From Miniphocaeibacter sp012841535 (GTDB lineage: Bacteria > Bacillota > Clostridia > Tissierellales > Peptoniphilaceae): a stretch of 56,908 bases of DNA. Of this stretch, positions 7,146 through 16,450 are shown one piece after another. Under the pieces are notes generated by a model, which was given only the letters and a program-made list of their open reading frames with translations, ran no database searches and had not been told where the DNA came from. Each line of letters starts with the position of its first letter. The stretch's first letter is position 1. The stretch lies in the NCBI RefSeq assembly GCF_049274025.1, contig NZ_JBASRV010000056.1; one strand, 5' to 3'. Position numbers and translations under genes: made by a program.

Positions 7146-8588
7146 TTATACCTCATATTCACTTATAATTTTATTTAAATGTCCTTCATCTAAATCATTA
7201 AAACAATATGGACAAATTGAAGATTCTTTTAATAAATCAATATATTTTTTAAGAAGATTATTGTTAAAAGTAGAATCTTTTTTTATTTTATCCTCTAAAT
7301 AATTTATATTGTTATTAATTTCTTTTAAATTTTTTTCATATGAATTTAATTGTTCAAGAATAGTTTTAATAGAACTAATTGTATTATATTTAGTATTTAA
7401 CTCTTCTAAATTTTCAAATTGTTGTATATAAACATTACCATTTTCAATTCTAGTTTTGACTTCAACTAAATTTTTATTTAACTTAAAAAGTTTAAGATAC
7501 TTATTTTCTAAATTATCTAATTCTTTTATTTTTAAATTTAAATCTGTTACCTTACTAGTTTTAATTAAAGAGCTGTATTTTATAATATTATCGTTTAATG
7601 GCGTTAGCTTCTTAAAAATTAATTTTAACTCATTATATTTATTAATTCTTTTTATTATTGAATCATATTTAACAACAACTTTATCAAGGTTTTTTGTTTT
7701 ATTTAATATTAAGTTATATTTATTTATTTCTTTATTAACTGATAATAATTTAAAATGAAGATTTTTTAAGTTATTACATTTGTCTAGAATTAAAGACGCT
7801 TTTTCAACTATACTTTCATAATTTAAAAGTTTTGAAAGCTTCTGAATATATATATTATAATCATTAGTTTTATTTTGAATGCTCATATAAGAAATATTTA
7901 AATTTCTATATTTTTCCAATAAATTATTTTTATTATCAATATTGACTACAATATTATTAATATATTTTATTTCCTCTAATTCTGAATCTAAATAATCATA
8001 TTTCTTCAAGTTTTCTAAATGTATATTTTTTTCTTTTTCTAAAGATTTTTTTTCAGAATTTATTTCATTTATATCTTTAGATAATTTATTTAAAGCTAAA
8101 TCTACATTTTCAATTCCAGCTAATTTACCAATAGCTACTGCTTTAATAGATGGTGATTCTGTTAATAAAAAGGGACTTTCTAACTGATCTGAAATATTTA
8201 AAGCTATTAAATTATTACCATCTAATTGAACTTTTGATATATTTGTTATTTCACTAATTTCTTTAGGAACTTTGGTACCAAAGCCTTCAAATCTTTCTGT
8301 TTCTCCTGTGGGATAAGTTATTTCATAATAATTTTTCGTTTTACTTCGTCCCCTTGTAATAATAAATTCATTATTAAAATATAAAATAACCTTGGCTTCT
8401 TTACTTTCCTTTCTTATAAAATCAATTCCAGATGGCTCATTGAATAAAACCCATTTTAAAGCACGTATAACTGCTGTTTTTCCACTGTCAGAAGGACCAA
8501 TAATAACATTTACCTTATTGTCAAAATATAAATCTGTATATTTATGTGATTGAAAATTAATTATTTCCATTCTTTTTAAATAATTCAT
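7146..8588 (-). CDS. N-terminal half of a split SbcC/Rad50-like ATPase ending at a zinc-hook motif
   Basis: A 480-residue protein that begins with a Rad50/SMC-type head: Walker A GPSDSGKT at 31-38 and a Q-loop region around KVQLDGNNLIAL. A long Lys/Asn/Leu-rich coiled coil runs from about 165 to 450. It ends 18 residues after CPYC (Cys459, Cys462), the CxxC zinc-hook motif that in SbcC/Rad50 lies mid-chain at the tip of the arm. The return arm and the Walker B lobe are absent here and are encoded downstream. Its ATG overlaps the nuclease stop (ATGA). It probably works with the nuclease at 8585-9553 in DNA double-strand-break processing. Confidence 0.78.
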   Translation of the reverse strand: MNYLKRMEIINFQSHKYTDLYFDNKVNVIIGPSDSGKTAVIRALKWVLFNEPSGIDFIRKESKEAKVILYFNNEFIITRGRSKTKNYYEITYPTGETERFEGFGTKVPKEISEITNISKVQLDGNNLIALNISDQLESPFLLTESPSIKAVAIGKLAGIENVDLALNKLSKDINEINSEKKSLEKEKNIHLENLKKYDYLDSELEEIKYINNIVVNIDNKNNLLEKYRNLNISYMSIQNKTNDYNIYIQKLSKLLNYESIVEKASLILDKCNNLKNLHFKLLSVNKEINKYNLILNKTKNLDKVVVKYDSIIKRINKYNELKLIFKKLTPLNDNIIKYSSLIKTSKVTDLNLKIKELDNLENKYLKLFKLNKNLVEVKTRIENGNVYIQQFENLEELNTKYNTISSIKTILEQLNSYEKNLKEINNNINYLEDKIKKDSTFNNNLLKKYIDLLKESSICPYCFNDLDEGHLNKIISEYEV

Positions 8589-9553
8589 TTTTTATTAACC
8601 TCTATGTCTTCAATTCTTTTTAAGGCTTCTTCCAATATCTTTTTAGGAAAATTATTTTTATCTGAAATTTCTTTTAATATTTCATAAATATTATAACTTT
8701 CTAAATTGGTGTTTTGACGTACTAAAAGCTTAAAATCCTCTAGTGCTTCAGATTTTATTTTTTCAAAATCGTTATTAATTTTTAATACTTCTTCTCCTGG
8801 CAAAGCAGATTTTAAAGGAATTTCTTTAACTAGTATATTTTCTTTTGAAATATCTAGGATAATAATTTCTGGAATTCTTTTTAATTCTGGTTTACTACTA
8901 TTAGTTCTCAGTAAGCTTCCAGGATTTATAAAATATTTATTATTTATTTCTTTTACACCAAATCCTGTATGGTAATGACCTGATAAAATTATATTAGCAT
9001 CTGTTTCTAAAACTTCATCTATTAATGTATGACTAACAGTATCTACAAAGGGTTTGTCTATTAAAAAACTATGAATTAGAAAAATATGATAATCAACATT
9101 TTCAATTCGTTTAGGAAAATAATATTTTTTATATTCACTGTCTATATCATATATATATGGACAACCAGATAATTGAATACGTAAATCCTTATCTTCTAAA
9201 ACAATAGGATGATCCTTACTAATAAGAGTTACAATATTTAAAGTATTTAGTAGTCCTAACATAGATCTATCAATAGTATTTGGATTATGACCATAAATAT
9301 CATGATTACCACTTATTATATATATTGGTTTATTAAAATCCTTTAAAATATTTGCAAATTTACCTACAGTTTTTACAGGTATATCTGGCCTATCGAATAA
9401 GTCTCCCCCGTGTAGTATATAATCTATTTCATGTTTTGTAATTAATGATTTGATTTCAGTAAATTTATTTTCAATAGTTTCTAAAAAATTATCCTTCCGA
9501 GAAACTGGATTAGTAGCTCTAATATGTGTATCAGTAAAAAATAAAAATTTCAT
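8585..9553 (-). CDS. SbcD/Mre11-like metallophosphoesterase nuclease
   Basis: A 322-residue calcineurin-like phosphoesterase with the five metal-binding motifs in order: FTDTHI (6-11), HGGDLFDRPD, SGNHDIYG, LIHS and SGHYHTG. Organisation and length match SbcD/Mre11 or phage T4 gp47, the nuclease subunit that acts on DNA ends and hairpins. It directly follows recA and overlaps the first gene of the split ATPase by four bases, so nuclease and ATPase are almost surely partners. I give no symbol because the ATPase partner is not a canonical SbcC. Confidence 0.87.
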   Translation of the reverse strand: MKFLFFTDTHIRATNPVSRKDNFLETIENKFTEIKSLITKHEIDYILHGGDLFDRPDIPVKTVGKFANILKDFNKPIYIISGNHDIYGHNPNTIDRSMLGLLNTLNIVTLISKDHPIVLEDKDLRIQLSGCPYIYDIDSEYKKYYFPKRIENVDYHIFLIHSFLIDKPFVDTVSHTLIDEVLETDANIILSGHYHTGFGVKEINNKYFINPGSLLRTNSSKPELKRIPEIIILDISKENILVKEIPLKSALPGEEVLKINNDFEKIKSEALEDFKLLVRQNTNLESYNIYEILKEISDKNNFPKKILEEALKRIEDIEVNKK

Positions 9554-9567
9554 AAGTCACCTACAAC

Positions 9568-9594
9568 AAAACCTCCTTTCAAGAAGGAAGTTTT
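9568..9594 (-). terminator. Weak terminator/attenuator between recA and the SbcD-like gene
   Basis: AAAACCTCCTT pairs with AAGGAAGTTTT (one G-T pair). On the minus strand the final arm ends in TTTTGTT, so the T-run is short. It may stop only part of the recA transcription and let the rest continue into the nuclease genes. Confidence 0.5.
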
Positions 9595-9598
9595 TTAA

Positions 9599-10651
9599 TT
9601 ATTCTTCAATATTAATATCTTTTTCAACTATATCCTCTTCACCATCAATAATATTGTAATGAGCATACGTTCTTCTAGTAACTTCCTCTAACATTTCAGG
9701 ATGATTTTCTAAGAAATCCTTGGCTTTTTCTCTACCTTGTCCTAAACGTTCTTCATTATAGGAATACCAAGCACCTGCTTTATTAATTATTCCAGCTTCA
9801 GCAGCCATGTCTAGTAGGGCACCAACTTTGGAAATACCCTTTCCATACATAATATCAAATTCTACTTGTTTGAAAGGTGGAGCTACTTTATTCTTTACAA
9901 CTTTTACTCTAGTTCTATTTCCTATTATGTTATCTCCATCTTTTATAGCCTCAGCTCTTCTAACTTCTAACCTAACACTGGAGTAGAATTTTAAGGCTCT
10001 ACCACCTGTGGTAGTTTCAGGATTACCAAACATAATTCCTACTTTTTCTCTTAATTGGTTTATAAATACAACTGTAGTTTTTGATTTTGCAATTACTCCA
10101 GTAAGTTTTCTTAATGCTTGTGACATAAGTCTAGCTTGTAAACCAACATGAGAATCACCCATATCACCTTCTATTTCAGCTCTAGGTACTAATGCTGCTA
10201 CTGAATCTATAACTACAACATCTAATGCACTACTTCTAACAAGAGATTCAGTAATTTCTAAAGCCTGCTCTCCGGTATCTGGTTGTGAAACAATTAATTC
10301 ATCTATATCAACACCTAAATTTGAAGCATATTGAGCATCCAGAGCATGTTCTGCATCTATAAAAGCTGCTATTCCTCCATTTTTTTGAGCTTCAGCAATT
10401 ATATGAAGGGCCAAAGTTGTTTTACCTGAAGATTCAGGGCCATATATTTCCACAACTCTACCTCGTGGTATTCCTCCAATTCCTAAAGCAATGTCTAAAT
10501 TAATAGCACCAGTTGAAATAGAAGCAATATTTTGTTTTGGTGTATCTCCAAGTAGCATAACAGAACCTTTTCCAAATTGTTTTTCTATACTTTTAAAAGT
10601 GTTTTGTAATGCTGTATTTTTATCTTTATCATTTGTAAAATTTAATGACAT
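9599..10651 (-). CDS. recA: RecA recombinase
   Basis: Strand-exchange ATPase of homologous recombination and co-protease for LexA cleavage. Of 350 residues, Walker A GPESSGKT is at 71-78, followed by VVVIDSVAAL (Walker B), the L2-region FINQLREKVG motif and a C-terminal acidic tail typical of RecA. An AAGGAGA-type site lies a few bases before the ATG. Only ten bases separate it from pgsA, so it is probably expressed from the ftsK-pgsA operon, although a promoter inside pgsA is possible. I see no LexA box immediately upstream. Confidence 0.98.
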   Translation of the reverse strand: MSLNFTNDKDKNTALQNTFKSIEKQFGKGSVMLLGDTPKQNIASISTGAINLDIALGIGGIPRGRVVEIYGPESSGKTTLALHIIAEAQKNGGIAAFIDAEHALDAQYASNLGVDIDELIVSQPDTGEQALEITESLVRSSALDVVVIDSVAALVPRAEIEGDMGDSHVGLQARLMSQALRKLTGVIAKSKTTVVFINQLREKVGIMFGNPETTTGGRALKFYSSVRLEVRRAEAIKDGDNIIGNRTRVKVVKNKVAPPFKQVEFDIMYGKGISKVGALLDMAAEAGIINKAGAWYSYNEERLGQGREKAKDFLENHPEMLEEVTRRTYAHYNIIDGEEDIVEKDINIEE

Positions 10652-10661
10652 ACTATTCTCC

Positions 10662-11204
10662 TTAAATATTATCTAAATCTAAAACATGAATATTTTTAAC
10701 TAAATAATCTACACCAGATATAATTGTTAAAATAACTGATATATAGTATACAATATTTGTAATAATTGTTGGAATCCAAAATAAAATGCTTCCACTAAAT
10801 AGAATCATAATAATTACTAAGAATTGAGAAACTGTTTTAAATTTCCCCCAAAAGCTTGCAGCGATAGTAACACCACTAGATGCTGCTAAAACTCTAAATC
10901 CTGTAATAATAAATTCTCTTGCAACAACAATACATACAGTCCATGCAGGGACAAGTCCTAACTCTATAAACATAATTAAAGCAGCTGTTACCAACATTTT
11001 ATCAGCTAAAGGATCTAAAAATTTTCCAAAAGTTGTAACAAGATTTCTACTTCTAGCTAGATGTCCATCAATAAAATCCGTTAAAGATGCTATAACAAAT
11101 ATTAATCCTGGAATTAGGCTATCAACACCTAATACCATAAGTAAGATAATAAAAATTGGGATCAATATCAATCTAAAAATCGTAAATTTATTTGCAATAT
11201 TCAT
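10662..11204 (-). CDS. pgsA: CDP-diacylglycerol-glycerol-3-phosphate 3-phosphatidyltransferase
   Basis: Makes phosphatidylglycerol phosphate, the committed step of anionic phospholipid synthesis, in the membrane. The 180-residue protein has about five membrane segments and the CDP-alcohol phosphotransferase signature DG-x2-AR-x8-G-x3-D-x3-D, seen as DGHLAR...GKFLDPLADK near residues 45-70. Its start codon directly abuts the ftsK stop, and recA follows ten bases after its end. The ftsK-pgsA-recA order is conserved in many Firmicutes; the rimO and cinA genes often found in between are missing here. Confidence 0.95.
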   Translation of the reverse strand: MNIANKFTIFRLILIPIFIILLMVLGVDSLIPGLIFVIASLTDFIDGHLARSRNLVTTFGKFLDPLADKMLVTAALIMFIELGLVPAWTVCIVVAREFIITGFRVLAASSGVTIAASFWGKFKTVSQFLVIIMILFSGSILFWIPTIITNIVYYISVILTIISGVDYLVKNIHVLDLDNI

Positions 11205-13448
11205 TTATTCACCTATATCCTTTAAATAATCTTTTCCAACTAAAATTTTTCTAGGCTTACTTCCTTCATATCCACTTACTATTCCCATCTCTTCCATTTC
11301 ATCAATAAGTCTACCTGCTCTAGCGTAGCCTATTTTCATTTTTCTTTGAAGTAGTGATATAGATGCAGAATTTTCTTCTAAAATAATTTTTACAGCATCT
11401 TTAAAAAGTTCATCAGTACTTTGGATATTTTCAGAAGCCTCCTGTTTTTTATCTATGTCCTCAATTATTTCTTTATTATAATCTGTTATATTCTGATTTT
11501 TTAAATAATTAACTATTCTTTCAACTTCTCCATCTGAAATAAAAGCTCCTTGAATTCTAACGGGCTTTGATACATTTGAAGGAAAGAATAACATATCTCC
11601 CTTACCTAATAATTTTTCTGCACCTGATGTATCAAGAATAGTTCTTGAATCTATTTGAGATGAAACAGCGAAAGAAATTCTAGATGGAATATTTGCTTTA
11701 ATTGTACCAGTAATAACATCAACTGATGGTCTTTGAGTAGCTACTATTAAATGTATTCCACAAGCTCTTGCCATTTGTGCAAGTCTAGCAATAGAATCTT
11801 CAACTTCTCCTGCAGCCACCATCATTAAATCAGATAGCTCATCTATTATTATTACAATATATGGTAATTTTTCTAGACTATTATCAGAGTTTTTTTCGTT
11901 ATATGATTTTATATCTCTGACATAATTTTCTGAAAATATCTTATATCTTCTTTCCATTTCTGTAACAGCCCAATTTAAAGCAAAATTAGCTTTTTTAGCA
12001 TTAGTTACAACAGGTATAGCTAAATGTGGTATTCCATTGTAAATACTTAATTCGACGACTTTTGGGTCAATTAAAATCATTTTTACATCATCGGGCTTTG
12101 CTTTAAAGATAATACTCATTATTATAGTGTTAATACATACGGACTTACCACTTCCTGTTGCTCCAGCAATAAGTAGATGAGGCATTTTATCTATAGATGT
12201 TACTATAGCTTTTCCTGAAATGCTCTTACCTAAAGCAATAGGCATTAATGAATTTATTTGTGCAAACTCTTTGGAATTTATTATTTCTTTAAAATACACA
12301 TCTTCTTTATTAATATTTGGTACTTCTATACCAACTACAGATTTACCAGGTATTGGTGCTTCTATTCTTATGTCTGAAGAAGCTAATGTCATAGCTAAAT
12401 CATCAGATAAATTAACAATTTTACTTACTTTAACACCTGGGGCTGGTTCTAACTCATAACAAGTAACCGTAGGCCCTTTATTTATTTCTACAACAGAAGC
12501 ATCAATTCCAAAACTAGAAAGAGTATTTTCGATTTTTCTTGCTTTGTTTAAAACTTCATCTTTGCTGTCACCTTTTGATAAATGAGGATTTTTAAGTAAC
12601 TCTAAAGGTGGAAATTTATACGGAATTGTTTCTTTTTCAATTTCAAGGGAAAAATCTTCCATTGATAATTGCTGACCTTCATCATTTTCATTAAAATTTA
12701 AATCTTCTAATTTAGAATTGTTGTTAAATTCTTCTATTTTATCAGAATTATCACTATAATCATTTATTTTAATATCTTCAATCTCTATTTCATTTTCATC
12801 ATTAAATGTAGGGGCTTTCTTTTTTAAAATAGGAGATTTCTTTTTAGGAATTTTATTCTTTTTTATTTTATTTAAAAATTTCTTTAATGTATTTTTAGTT
12901 CCAATAAAGAATTGTTTAATTTCCTCTAACAATTCCTTAAATGAAATGTTAAACATATAAATTCCAGAAAAAATTATATATAAAATAGTTAGAAGATATA
13001 TTCCTATTTTACCTATGGAAATAAGCAAATAATGTGTTATAAAAGCTCCAATAATTCCTGCCCCTAGGTAATTATTAGATAATATTTTTGAATTACTTAT
13101 TCTTATGTTCAATAAAGTTCCAGTATTCATATTTAAGTCTACTAACACTAGAGAAATAATAAATAATCCATATATTAATAAAAATACATTAAATGTTTTT
13201 TTATTCATTTTATTAAAAATATAGACTAGTGAATTAATAATTATAATTATGGGAAGTATGTAGGAACCTAGTCCTAATAATTTAAAATAATATTTTTTAA
13301 AAAAATCTCCCAAATATCCTGTATTATTTCCAATTATAAATATATATGAAATTAGTATTAATATACTTAATATAATGACTATATTTTTTGGATTAAATCC
13401 ACTGGAATTCTTCTTTTTTTTCTTTTTACTTTTTTTTGTTGTGGCCAT
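11205..13448 (-). CDS. ftsK: DNA translocase FtsK/SpoIIIE
   Basis: Pumps chromosomal DNA away from the division septum. Of 747 residues, the lysine-rich N-terminus leads into about four membrane segments (22-40, 62-78, 88-105, 130-168), then a short acidic, Asn-rich linker (about 170-275), then the motor: Walker A GATGSGKS at 429-436, a Walker B ending in VIIIDELSDL, and QRPSVDVITG. The C-terminal winged-helix gamma domain (about 685-745) reads KOPS orientation sequences. Whether the organism uses it for sporulation (SpoIIIE) cannot be decided. It starts the ftsK-pgsA-recA operon and follows dut by 36 bases. Confidence 0.95.
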   Translation of the reverse strand: MATTKKSKKKKKKNSSGFNPKNIVIILSILILISYIFIIGNNTGYLGDFFKKYYFKLLGLGSYILPIIIIINSLVYIFNKMNKKTFNVFLLIYGLFIISLVLVDLNMNTGTLLNIRISNSKILSNNYLGAGIIGAFITHYLLISIGKIGIYLLTILYIIFSGIYMFNISFKELLEEIKQFFIGTKNTLKKFLNKIKKNKIPKKKSPILKKKAPTFNDENEIEIEDIKINDYSDNSDKIEEFNNNSKLEDLNFNENDEGQQLSMEDFSLEIEKETIPYKFPPLELLKNPHLSKGDSKDEVLNKARKIENTLSSFGIDASVVEINKGPTVTCYELEPAPGVKVSKIVNLSDDLAMTLASSDIRIEAPIPGKSVVGIEVPNINKEDVYFKEIINSKEFAQINSLMPIALGKSISGKAIVTSIDKMPHLLIAGATGSGKSVCINTIIMSIIFKAKPDDVKMILIDPKVVELSIYNGIPHLAIPVVTNAKKANFALNWAVTEMERRYKIFSENYVRDIKSYNEKNSDNSLEKLPYIVIIIDELSDLMMVAAGEVEDSIARLAQMARACGIHLIVATQRPSVDVITGTIKANIPSRISFAVSSQIDSRTILDTSGAEKLLGKGDMLFFPSNVSKPVRIQGAFISDGEVERIVNYLKNQNITDYNKEIIEDIDKKQEASENIQSTDELFKDAVKIILEENSASISLLQRKMKIGYARAGRLIDEMEEMGIVSGYEGSKPRKILVGKDYLKDIGE

Positions 13449-13484
13449 TTAATATCTCCTTGTGACATTATAAATTATATCATA

Positions 13485-13916
13485 TTAATAACCTGTATGA
13501 CCAAAACCTCCAGCATTCCTTTCTGTATCATCTAAACTTTCAACTAGTTCAAATTCAACCTGTTCATACTTAGATAAAACCATTTGAGCTATTTTGTCAC
13601 CAGAATTAATAGTATAATCCTCATTAGAAAGATTTACCAATAAAACTCCAATTTCTCCTCTATAATCGCTGTCAATAGTTCCTATGCCATTTATTACAGT
13701 GATTCCATGTTTTATTGCCATGCCACTTCTTGCTCTAACTTGGACTTCATAGCCAACAGGTATAGATATATATAGGCCTGTTGGTATAATTTTTCTTTCT
13801 AAAGGTTTTAAAGTTAAAGGTTCCTGAAGATAAGCTTTTAAATCTAAACCTGAAGACCCTAAAGTAGCATATTCAGGTAAAGTATTATTACTTTTATTAA
13901 TTATTTTTATTTTCAT
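13485..13916 (-). CDS. dut: Deoxyuridine 5'-triphosphate nucleotidohydrolase (dUTPase)
   Basis: Hydrolyses dUTP to dUMP, keeping uracil out of DNA and feeding dTMP synthesis. This trimeric dUTPase of 143 residues shows all five motifs: GSSGLDLKA, RARSGMAIKHG, GTIDSDYRGEIGV with the catalytic Asp, GDKIAQMV and the C-terminal NAGGFGHTGY that closes over the active site. I start at the ATG at 13916, four bases after GGAGG; an in-frame start nine codons upstream would read through the ribosome binding site. It lies between pnp and ftsK. Confidence 0.95.
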   Translation of the reverse strand: MKIKIINKSNNTLPEYATLGSSGLDLKAYLQEPLTLKPLERKIIPTGLYISIPVGYEVQVRARSGMAIKHGITVINGIGTIDSDYRGEIGVLLVNLSNEDYTINSGDKIAQMVLSKYEQVEFELVESLDDTERNAGGFGHTGY

Positions 13917-13937
13917 ATTTCCTCCATTAAAAAATAA

Positions 13938-13957
13938 AAACATAGTTTCCTATGTTT
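13938..13957 (-). terminator. Terminator between pnp and dut
   Basis: An 8-bp stem AAACATAG/CTATGTTT with loop TTTC follows the pnp stop on the minus strand and is succeeded by TTTTTATTTTTT. Confidence 0.8.
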
Positions 13958-13967
13958 CATTTTAATA

Positions 13968-16082
13968 TTATTTATTATTATTGTTGTTGTTATTATTATT
14001 TTCAGGCTTTGGTAATAAAGCTTTTCTTGAAAGGTTGATTCTTCCTTGATTATCTATATCAGTTACTTTAACAAGTACCTCATCTCCTATAGATAATACA
14101 TCTTCAACTTTATTAATTCTTTCGTGAGCAATTTTAGAAATATGAAGTAAACCTTCCTTACCGTTTAAAACATCAACAAAAGCTCCAAAATTAGTAATTC
14201 TAGTTACTTTTCCTAAATATGTTTTTCCTTCCTCAACTTCAGCGATAATATCTTTAATCATGGCAATTGCTTTTTCACCATTTTCAGTAGTTTCTGCAGT
14301 AATAGTTATATTACCATCATCTTTAGTATCGATTATTACGCCTGTTTCCTCAATAATTTTATTGATAACTTTACCACCTGGTCCAATAACTTCTCTTATT
14401 TTTTCAGGATCAATTTGAATTGTTAATAATCTTGGTGCATATTTTGAAATTTCTTTTTCTGGCTCTGAAATTAAAGCATTCATTTTATCTAAAATAAATA
14501 ATCTTGCTTTTTTAGCTTTTTCTAAAGCTTCTTCTAATATTTCCCTATTAATACCATCTATTTTAATATCCATTTGTAAAGCAGTAATACCATCTTTAGT
14601 TCCTGCTACTTTAAAATCCATATCTCCAAAATGGTCTTCAAGTCCTTGAATATCTGTAAGAATTGAAACTTTTTCTCCATCGCTTATTAATCCCATTGCT
14701 ATACCTGCTACAGGTTCATCAATAGGTACTCCTGCATCAAGTAATGCTAAAGTAGATCCACAAATAGATGCTTGAGAACTAGAACCGTTAGATTCTAATA
14801 CTTCAGATACAACTCTAATTGTATATGGGAATTTCTCAATTGAAGGAATAACTGGGATTAGTGCCCTTTCTGCCAATGCTCCATGTCCTATTTCTCTTCT
14901 TCCTGGCCCTCTTAATGGTCTAGTGTCTCCAACGCTATAAGGTGGAAAATTATATTGATGCATGTATCTTTTATTATCTTCCTCTAATAATCCATCTAAG
15001 ATTTGAACATCACTAGGAGAACCTAAAGTAGCTACGGATAATACTTGAGTTTGTCCTCTTGTAAATAATCCAGAGCCATGAGCTCTTGGCAATAATCTTC
15101 TCTCACATGAAATAGGTCTTATTTCATCTAATTTTCTATTATCTGGTCTAACTTCTTCCTCTATGATTAATCTACGTATTTCTTCTATTTGAATATTTTC
15201 TAATATAGATTTGATTTCTTTTTCTCTATCTTCATAAATTTCTGAAAAATGATTTAAAGTATCCTGTATAACTTTATCTGTGTCTTCTTCTCTCTGTACC
15301 TTATCAGCATTTCTAAGAGCGCTAACTAAATCGCCTTTACAGTATTCTGTAACTGTAGCTACTAAGTCTTGATCTATTTCAGGTGGTATAAACTCTATTT
15401 TTTCTTTACCACAATCCTTTTGAATATCTTCAATAAAAGAACAAATTCCCTTTATTGATTCATGGGCAGTTAAAATCGCTTCTAATACTTCGGCTTCAGT
15501 TAGTTTATGACAACCAGCTTCTACCATCATAATTGCATCTTTTGTACCGGCAACAGTTAAGTCAAGAGATGAGTTTTCCCTTTCCTCTTGAGTAGGATTT
15601 ATGATGATTTTTCCATCTATCATACCTACAGATACTGAACCAGTAGGTCCATTAAAAGGAATATCAGAAATACTTAAAGCTATTGAAGAACCAATCATTG
15701 CAAGTATGTCTGGGGTATTGTCTTGATCTACAGACAAAGCAGTTGCTATAACTTGAACATCATTTCTGTAGCCTTCTGGAAATAATGGTCTTAAAGGCCT
15801 GTCAATTAATCTAGATGTTAGAACTGCTTTTTCACTAGCCTTACCTTCTCTTTTAATAAAACCACCCGGTATTTTCCCAACTGCATATAATTTTTCTTCA
15901 AAATCACAGCTTAAAGGAAAAAAATCTATTCCTTCACGAGGTTCTTTCGATGCTGTTGCTGTAACTAAAACTACAGTTTCTCCACATTGAATTGTACAGG
16001 AACCATTTGCTTGTTTAGCAACTTTTCCAATAGTTACTATTATTTCTTTTCCAAGCAAGTCATATTTATATTCTTTTATCAT
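13968..16082 (-). CDS. pnp: Polyribonucleotide nucleotidyltransferase (PNPase)
   Basis: Phosphorolytic 3'-5' exoribonuclease in mRNA decay. Of 704 residues: two RNase PH-like domains (1-220 and 310-545) separated by an alpha domain, then KH (about 550-610, EVIGPGGKVINKI) and S1 (about 620-690, GKVTRITNFGAFVDVLNGKEGLLH). The second PH domain has GSRR-type GPGRREIGHG and catalytic Asp residues around MDFKVAGTKDGI. The protein ends in nine consecutive asparagines and a lysine, encoded by AAT/AAC repeats. AAAGGAGA precedes the ATG. rpsO lies immediately upstream, a widespread pairing. Confidence 0.97.
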   Translation of the reverse strand: MIKEYKYDLLGKEIIVTIGKVAKQANGSCTIQCGETVVLVTATASKEPREGIDFFPLSCDFEEKLYAVGKIPGGFIKREGKASEKAVLTSRLIDRPLRPLFPEGYRNDVQVIATALSVDQDNTPDILAMIGSSIALSISDIPFNGPTGSVSVGMIDGKIIINPTQEERENSSLDLTVAGTKDAIMMVEAGCHKLTEAEVLEAILTAHESIKGICSFIEDIQKDCGKEKIEFIPPEIDQDLVATVTEYCKGDLVSALRNADKVQREEDTDKVIQDTLNHFSEIYEDREKEIKSILENIQIEEIRRLIIEEEVRPDNRKLDEIRPISCERRLLPRAHGSGLFTRGQTQVLSVATLGSPSDVQILDGLLEEDNKRYMHQYNFPPYSVGDTRPLRGPGRREIGHGALAERALIPVIPSIEKFPYTIRVVSEVLESNGSSSQASICGSTLALLDAGVPIDEPVAGIAMGLISDGEKVSILTDIQGLEDHFGDMDFKVAGTKDGITALQMDIKIDGINREILEEALEKAKKARLFILDKMNALISEPEKEISKYAPRLLTIQIDPEKIREVIGPGGKVINKIIEETGVIIDTKDDGNITITAETTENGEKAIAMIKDIIAEVEEGKTYLGKVTRITNFGAFVDVLNGKEGLLHISKIAHERINKVEDVLSIGDEVLVKVTDIDNQGRINLSRKALLPKPENNNNNNNNNK
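13974..14000 (-). repeat. AAT/AAC trinucleotide repeat encoding nine Asn
   Basis: Nine contiguous Asn codons (three AAT, three AAC and three AAT in mRNA order) at the 3' end of pnp. Being a triplet repeat, slippage would change tail length without shifting the frame. Confidence 0.85.
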
Positions 16083-16114
16083 TTAAATCTCCTTTAGATT
16101 TTAAAACATTTAAA

Positions 16115-16140
16115 AATAAGAGCGTTGAACCGCTCTTATT
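16115..16140 (-). terminator. Terminator of rpsO
   Basis: AATAAGAGCG and CGCTCTTATT form a 10-bp stem with a 6-base loop; the minus strand continues TTTTTAAA. It lies between rpsO and pnp and may let part of the transcription read into pnp. Confidence 0.8.
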
Positions 16141-16160
16141 AGTGTAAAAATTAACCGAAA

Positions 16161-16427
16161 TTAACCTCTAATGTTTAATTTTTTAATTAATTCACGGTAT
16201 CTATTGATATCTTTATTTTGTAGATATTTAAGTAAACCCCTTCTTTTACCAATCATTTTAAATAATCCTCTTCTAGAATGATGGTCTTTTTTATGAGTTT
16301 TCAAATGTTCTGTTAAATAGTTTATTCTATAAGTCAATAAAGCTATTTGAACTTCTGGTGACCCAGTGTCTCCTTCTACTGTTTTATATTCATCAATTAT
16401 TCTTTTTTTGTCTTCTGCTGTAAACAT
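16161..16427 (-). CDS. rpsO: 30S ribosomal protein S15
   Basis: Primary 16S rRNA-binding protein of the platform of the small subunit. 88 residues, four helices, with the family motifs DTGSPEVQIALLTYRI, HKKDHHSRRGL and RRGLLKYL. GGAGGAAAA precedes the ATG. The roughly 80-base leader folds into a long hairpin (16451-16499) that could be the S15 autoregulatory site. Confidence 0.97.
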   Translation of the reverse strand: MFTAEDKKRIIDEYKTVEGDTGSPEVQIALLTYRINYLTEHLKTHKKDHHSRRGLFKMIGKRRGLLKYLQNKDINRYRELIKKLNIRG

Positions 16428-16450
16428 AATTTTCCTCCTAAATTTTAATT

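Noticed and set aside
13917..13943. Upstream start for dut
   Set aside because: The extra codons read through GGAGG, which is correctly spaced for the ATG at 13916.
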